Positions 6,417 through 9,625 of a stretch of DNA of 9,625 nt are shown here, in pieces. Below the pieces are notes generated by a model. The model did no database searches. It saw nothing but the letters and a program-made list of their open reading frames with translations, and was not told where the DNA came from. Both the position numbers and the translations under genes were made by a program. Every line of letters begins with the position of its first letter. Position 1 is the stretch's first letter. The DNA is taken from assembly GCA_040414495.1 (NCBI GenBank), contig JBEDUI010000145.1, positions 1-9,625 of the forward strand, read 5' to 3'. The stretch comes from DATAVB01 sp040414495 (GTDB taxonomy: Bacteria > Actinomycetota > Actinomycetes > Mycobacteriales > QHCD01).

Positions 6417-9068
6417 TCAGACAGTTCCGTCGCTCGGATCGTCGACGTGCCGCGACTCGATTTGCCGCAGATCGGCGGCCCCTTCCCGGTCGGCTTCGGC
6501 GGCCTCCTCCGACCCGGCATGCGCGGAGCCAGCATCCTCGGACTCCGCATCCTCGGACTCGCCATCCTCCGAGCCGGCATCCTCGGACCGGCCAAGCTGA
6601 TCGGGGGCATCCTCCGCGCCGTCAACATCACCGTCGGCTGGAACGGCCTCGATGAAGGAGATCTCCAGCCCATCGGTCTCGGCAGCCGAGTCGTGCGGCG
6701 GATCACCCGCGTCCGGCTCAGACCCGGGACCATCCGAGCTCACCGCGGTGACGCCCTGCTCGGATACGTCTGGGCTCACCGCGGGTACGTCCTGGTCCGA
6801 CGCCTCCTGGCTCACCTCTGGCCCGTCCACATCAGACTGGTACGGCTCTGGGCTCACCGCGGGGACGTCGCGCCCGGACGGGCCCGCACTGGCCTCGACG
6901 TTCTCGACGCCGTCGATCGCAGGCTCCTCCGCGCTGGGGTCGACCACGGTCAACGCGTCGGTCGGTGAACCGCCCAACTCGGCCAGCCGCTCGGCCGCGT
7001 CGGTGATCTCGTCTTCATCGATGTCGCGGGTGGCGGCAAACCACCTCACCGCCTCCTCCTGCCGACCCGCGGCAGCCAGCGAATCGGCGTAGGCGTACCA
7101 GAGCCGCGGAGTCCAGTCCTGGGTCGTATCGGCGGACAACGACGCGCCAGGCACGCTCTGCAGCACGAGCACGGCCGCGTCGAACTGGCCCATGTCCCGC
7201 CGGGCCCCGGCCTCCACGATCGCCATTTCGACCTTCAGCTCGACCGGCAGGCCGGCCACCTCGGGTCCGCGAGCGATATCCAGCGCGCGCTCAGGCCGGC
7301 CCAGCGCCCGCTCGCAGTCGGCGATCACGTGCAGCAGGTTGTTGTCGCCGCTGATCCGACGGGCGGCGCGAAGCTCGTTGAGCGCCTCGGCCCATTCGCC
7401 AGCCAGGTACGCCGTGATGCCGGCACCTTCACGTACCAACGCCAACCGTCCGCCCAACCGCCGGGCCGCCCGCGCATGCGCCAAGGCCTGCTGCGGATCA
7501 TCGTCGGCCAGCCGGCCGGCCATCACCAGATGTTTGGCGACCCGATCAGCTACCGGCGCTGTGAGACTGCGTAGCGCCTGCCGTACGTCCGGGTCGAGCT
7601 GGCGGGGATCAAGATCATCGGGCAACGCCGGGTCGGGGACCCGGTCTTCGCGACGGGCCGACCGCGCGTAGCTCGGGCCGGACGACCGCTCCGGCCGCGG
7701 CCCGCCGTGCCGGGCACCCGACCGATCGTCGCCACGATCCGGTCGCCCCGATCGGTACGCCCCAGAACCCGTGCGCCCAGACCGGTCCTGCCTATAACGC
7801 TCGGACCGCTCCGGCCCGTGCCCGGACCGCTCGTGCTGAGCACGCCCGGACCGCTGCTCGCCGTGTCGTCCCGGCCGCTCTTCGCCGTAACGCCCGGAAC
7901 GATCCTGGCCGTAACTCGACCGTCCCGAATCCGAACGCGGACCACCGGATCGGGCTCCACGATCGCCTGAACGACCGCCACTGTTTCGGCCAGCGTCGGC
8001 CCGATAGCCCGACGATCGGTCAGAACCTGAACGATCTGAGCCGTCAAATGAGCGCCGGCCAGTCGCGGCCCGTCCTTGGGAATGGTCATCACGTCGGTAC
8101 GAACGGTCGTCACGTCCATAAGAGCGGCCCTCGCCGCCGCGGGAGTCGTAGCTTCGACCGCGCCCGCCAGCCGACCGGTCAGCGTCCCCGCGACCTGGTC
8201 GCTCCCGGCGGTCATCCCGCTCCCGGCCGTACTCAGCCCGATCCTCACGCGGCCGGCCACGGTCAAAGCGACCCCGATCGGGTCTGTCCGCACCCGAACG
8301 TTCCCGACCAGACCGGCCGTACTCGGACCGGCCATAGCCCTGGCGCCCGCGGTCTGGTCCGCCCCGGTCTGACGAACTGCGGTCTGACGAACTGCGGTCT
8401 GACGAGGTCCGATCCGACCACGTCCGGTCCGACCGACCGCGATCCGGACCACCGCGGTCCGGACGACCTTGGCCGGAGCCGGTCCGACCGCTCTGACCAC
8501 CGCCGTATCCGTGACCGCCGCCAGCTCCGCGATTTCCCGCAAATCCCCTGCCGCCGGACGGTCCGCGATCGCCACCCTCGCGCCGATCAGCACCGCCCGC
8601 CCCGCGACCGAAGCCACCGGAGCGGCCTGAACCGCCGGCGCCAGCCGAACGATCGGACCCGCCGAACCCGCGTCCGCCGCGCCGCTCACCAGCTCGGTCG
8701 TCTCGGCCGCGATCTGCACGCCCGGCAGACGAGTCCGACCGATAACCGCGATTCTCAGACCGGTACCCGCCGTCGTTGGACCGGTAGCCACCGTCATTTG
8801 ACCGACGGCCACGGTCGTCCGACCGATCACCGCGGTTATCCGACCGGTAGCCCCGATCGTCGGAGCTTCGGTAGTTACCGCGCCCGGCACCTCCGGCGAC
8901 TCCGCGCCGTCCACCGGACTGCGGATCCCGTCGGCCCGCGCCGCCGGATCCACGATCCGGACGATAACCGGCTTGTCTGTCGCCGGAATTCGACCGCGCG
9001 GATCGACCAGAGGAACGTCGATCGCGGCTGCCGCCGTTGTTATAAGAAGATTCTGGATTATCAGCCAT
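6417..9068 (-). CDS. Large RG-rich disordered / TPR-like core / acidic-tail protein
   Basis: This 883-residue protein has three parts. Residues 1-475 are low complexity, made mostly of Arg, Gly, Ser and Asp with scattered Tyr, and contain no Lys; they include RGG, RS and DR motifs. Residues 476-700 are helical and ordered, from PDPALPDDLDPRQLDPDVRQ through QQALAHARAARRLGG and LAGEWAEALNELRAARR to WYAYADSLAAAGRQEEAVRW, typical of TPR-like helical pairs. Residues 700-883 are a disordered acidic tail. The core resembles TPR proteins annotated widely in actinobacteria; the length and purity of the arginine domain vary in such proteins. RG-rich regions bind RNA and drive condensation elsewhere, so RNA association is inferred. 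Start ATG 9066-9068 has only a poor AAAGGG two bases upstream. No clear promoter separates it from 5S rRNA. Function is unknown. It is not a membrane or secreted protein by sequence. Confidence 0.85.
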   Translation of the reverse strand: MADNPESSYNNGGSRDRRSSGRSARSNSGDRQAGYRPDRGSGGAGRRDPQSGGRRGVAGGAGRGNYRSSDDRGYRSDNRGDRSDDRGRRSNDGGYRSNDGGYRSENRGYRSDSSAGRADRGRDDRAGERRGGRGFGGSDRSAGAGGSGRSGGFGRGAGGADRREGGDRGPSGGRGFAGNRGAGGGHGYGGGQSGRTGSGQGRPDRGGPDRGRSDRTWSDRTSSDRSSSDRSSSDRGGPDRGRQGYGRSEYGRSGRERSGADRPDRGRFDRGRPREDRAEYGRERDDRRERPGRGDADRSAGGRGRSYDSRGGEGRSYGRDDRSYRRDDHSQGRAATGRRSFDGSDRSGSDRSSGYRADAGRNSGGRSGDRGARSGGPRSDSGRSSYGQDRSGRYGEERPGRHGEQRSGRAQHERSGHGPERSERYRQDRSGRTGSGAYRSGRPDRGDDRSGARHGGPRPERSSGPSYARSARREDRVPDPALPDDLDPRQLDPDVRQALRSLTAPVADRVAKHLVMAGRLADDDPQQALAHARAARRLGGRLALVREGAGITAYLAGEWAEALNELRAARRISGDNNLLHVIADCERALGRPERALDIARGPEVAGLPVELKVEMAIVEAGARRDMGQFDAAVLVLQSVPGASLSADTTQDWTPRLWYAYADSLAAAGRQEEAVRWFAATRDIDEDEITDAAERLAELGGSPTDALTVVDPSAEEPAIDGVENVEASAGPSGRDVPAVSPEPYQSDVDGPEVSQEASDQDVPAVSPDVSEQGVTAVSSDGPGSEPDAGDPPHDSAAETDGLEISFIEAVPADGDVDGAEDAPDQLGRSEDAGSEDGESEDAESEDAGSAHAGSEEAAEADREGAADLRQIESRHVDDPSDGTV
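6498..6587 (-). repeat. Six acidic pentapeptide repeats in the C-terminal tail
   Basis: Residues 828-857 read as six units of five: SEDAG, SEDGE, SEDAE, SEDAG, SAHAG and SEEAA. At DNA level this is a 15-base period. Serine opens every unit, so the array offers regularly spaced serines next to acidic residues. Confidence 0.85.
8349..8459 (-). repeat. Eight xxxDR pentapeptide repeats, partly as 15-base tandem repeats
   Basis: In the N-terminal domain Asp-Arg recurs with exact five-residue spacing at 204, 209, 214, 219, 224, 229, 234 and 239. At DNA level two identical 15-base units lie at 8366-8380 and 8381-8395, with a third diverging after ten bases (8396-8410). This points to slippage or unequal exchange. 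Confidence 0.9.
8745..8849 (-). repeat. Five YRSxxxG heptapeptide repeats
   Basis: Residues 74-108 are five seven-residue units: YRSDNRG, DRSDDRG, RRSNDGG, YRSNDGG and YRSENRG, with partial units on both sides (YRSSDDRG before, YRSDSS after). The DNA period is 21 bases. Regular Tyr and Arg is a pattern seen in sticker-type disordered proteins. Confidence 0.88.
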
Positions 9069-9096
9069 GGCCCTTTAAAACTCCGTCCAAACGTCA

Positions 9097-9126
9097 CGAT
9101 GGGGGCCACCTAAGTGACCCCCATCG
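9097..9126 (-). terminator. Hairpin between 5S rRNA and the RG-rich gene
   Basis: Read on the minus strand, CGATGGGGGTCAC pairs with GTGGCCCCCATCG around the four-base loop TTAG, giving a 13-base stem with one G-U pair. On the opposite strand that pair would be a C-A mismatch, which supports minus-strand transcription. It begins about 8 bases past the 5S end. No U-tract follows directly; TTTT appears 17 bases further on. It probably ends or processes the rRNA transcript. Confidence 0.75.
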
Positions 9127-9134
9127 GGAAGAAT

Positions 9135-9253
9135 GTCCGGCGGCGCCCTACTCTCCCACAAGGTCCCCCTTGCAGTACCATCGGCGCAGAAAGGCTTAGC
9201 TTCCGGGTTCGGAATGGGACCGGGCGTTTCCCTTTCGCCATGGCCGCCGTAAC
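9135..9253 (-). rRNA. rrf: 5S ribosomal RNA
   Basis: The minus strand holds a complete 5S of about 119 bases, beginning GTTACGGCGGCCATGGCG and ending GGGCGCCGCCGGAC. Internal hallmarks are GAAACGCCCGGTCCCATTCC, GAACCCGGAAGCTAAGCC, CGCCGATGGTACTGC and GTGGGAGAGTAGG. The terminal helix pairs CGGCGGC with GCCGCCG. Both ends are estimated from relatives and may be off by a few bases. Confidence 0.96.
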
Positions 9254-9259
9254 TCTATG

Positions 9260-9287
9260 GAGATGTGGTCGTAAACGACCGCACCTC
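9260..9287 (-). other. Hairpin in the 23S-5S spacer
   Basis: On the minus strand GAGGTG-C-GGTCG pairs with CGACC-A-CATCTC around the loop TTTA: a five-base inner stem, one C-A mismatch and a six-base outer stem with one G-U pair. It sits just before 5S and is likely a processing stem in the precursor transcript. Confidence 0.6.
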
Positions 9288-9319
9288 GGGAACCGCACAG
9301 TGGACGCGTAGCGTTTTTG

Positions 9320-9625
<306 letters not shown>

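Noticed and set aside
8349..8459. CRISPR-like array
   Set aside because: The 15-base units are contiguous, in-frame and without spacers, so they are a coding tandem repeat.
9058..9090. Promoter for the RG-rich gene from TTGGAC (9085-9090) and GATAAT (9058-9063)
   Set aside because: The 21-22 base spacer is too long and the predicted start would fall inside the coding region.
7550..9109. Long minus-strand open frame of 519 codons in another frame of the RG-rich gene
   Set aside because: Low-complexity Val/Ala/Thr/Arg sequence is the frame-shifted reading of the GC-rich repeats; the 883-residue frame continues into an ordered helical domain and this one does not.
8048..9199. Long plus-strand open frame of 383 codons opposite the RG-rich gene
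   Set aside because: It is Arg/Pro/His-rich, a mirror of the RG/DR codons, has no ribosome site, and runs into the 5S gene.
9110..9311. Short open frames on both strands over 5S rRNA
   Set aside because: The sequence is plainly 5S rRNA and its spacer.

Overview
The window comes from a high-GC Actinobacterium. The evidence is its GC-rich codon use, frequent GTG starts, a typical actinobacterial 5S/23S rRNA, and the neighbourhood TPR protein - HAD phosphatase - short conserved protein - tlyA, which matches the layout I recall around Rv1691-Rv1694 in Mycobacterium tuberculosis. The exact genus cannot be fixed from the sequence; a filamentous actinomycete is a guess.

Reading the minus strand from the right edge, the window starts inside the 3' end of 23S rRNA (9320-9625), passes a spacer hairpin, and enters a complete 5S rRNA (about 9135-9253). 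A strong hairpin follows (9097-9126), then a large protein-coding gene (6417-9068). Its product has an Arg/Gly/Ser/Asp-rich disordered N-terminal half, a helical TPR-like core and an acidic tail. After another hairpin (6379-6408) comes a small SSB-like OB-fold gene (5847-6230). It converges on, and overlaps by 16 bases, a plus-strand DUF1015 gene (4543-5862). That gene probably starts from a leaderless promoter that overlaps a divergent candidate promoter for the minus-strand pair TPR (3993-4472) and HAD phosphatase (2893-3996). The HAD gene converges on a plus-strand SCP2-domain gene (2550-2885). Divergent from SCP2 is a tightly packed minus-strand operon: a phasin-like protein with a histone-H1-like Lys/Ala tail (1826-2407), a lysine-free acidic protein (492-1829) and tlyA (from 484 off the left edge).

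Two gene groups are clearly coupled by 4-base start/stop overlaps: TPR-HAD (GTGA) and phasin-acidic protein (ATGA, with tlyA 7 bases further on). Functionally the window mixes translation (rRNA, and TlyA, an rRNA 2'-O-methyltransferase), probable lipid or phosphate housekeeping (HAD phosphatase, SCP2 domain), DNA binding (SSB-like) and three proteins dominated by low-complexity sequence of extreme charge. These last are the most unusual content: an Arg-only RG-rich/acidic protein directly downstream of 5S, and a co-transcribed pair of one Lys-rich and one Lys-free, strongly acidic protein. No CRISPR array, tRNA, transposase or insertion sequence was seen, and no gene-free stretch exceeds 300 bases.
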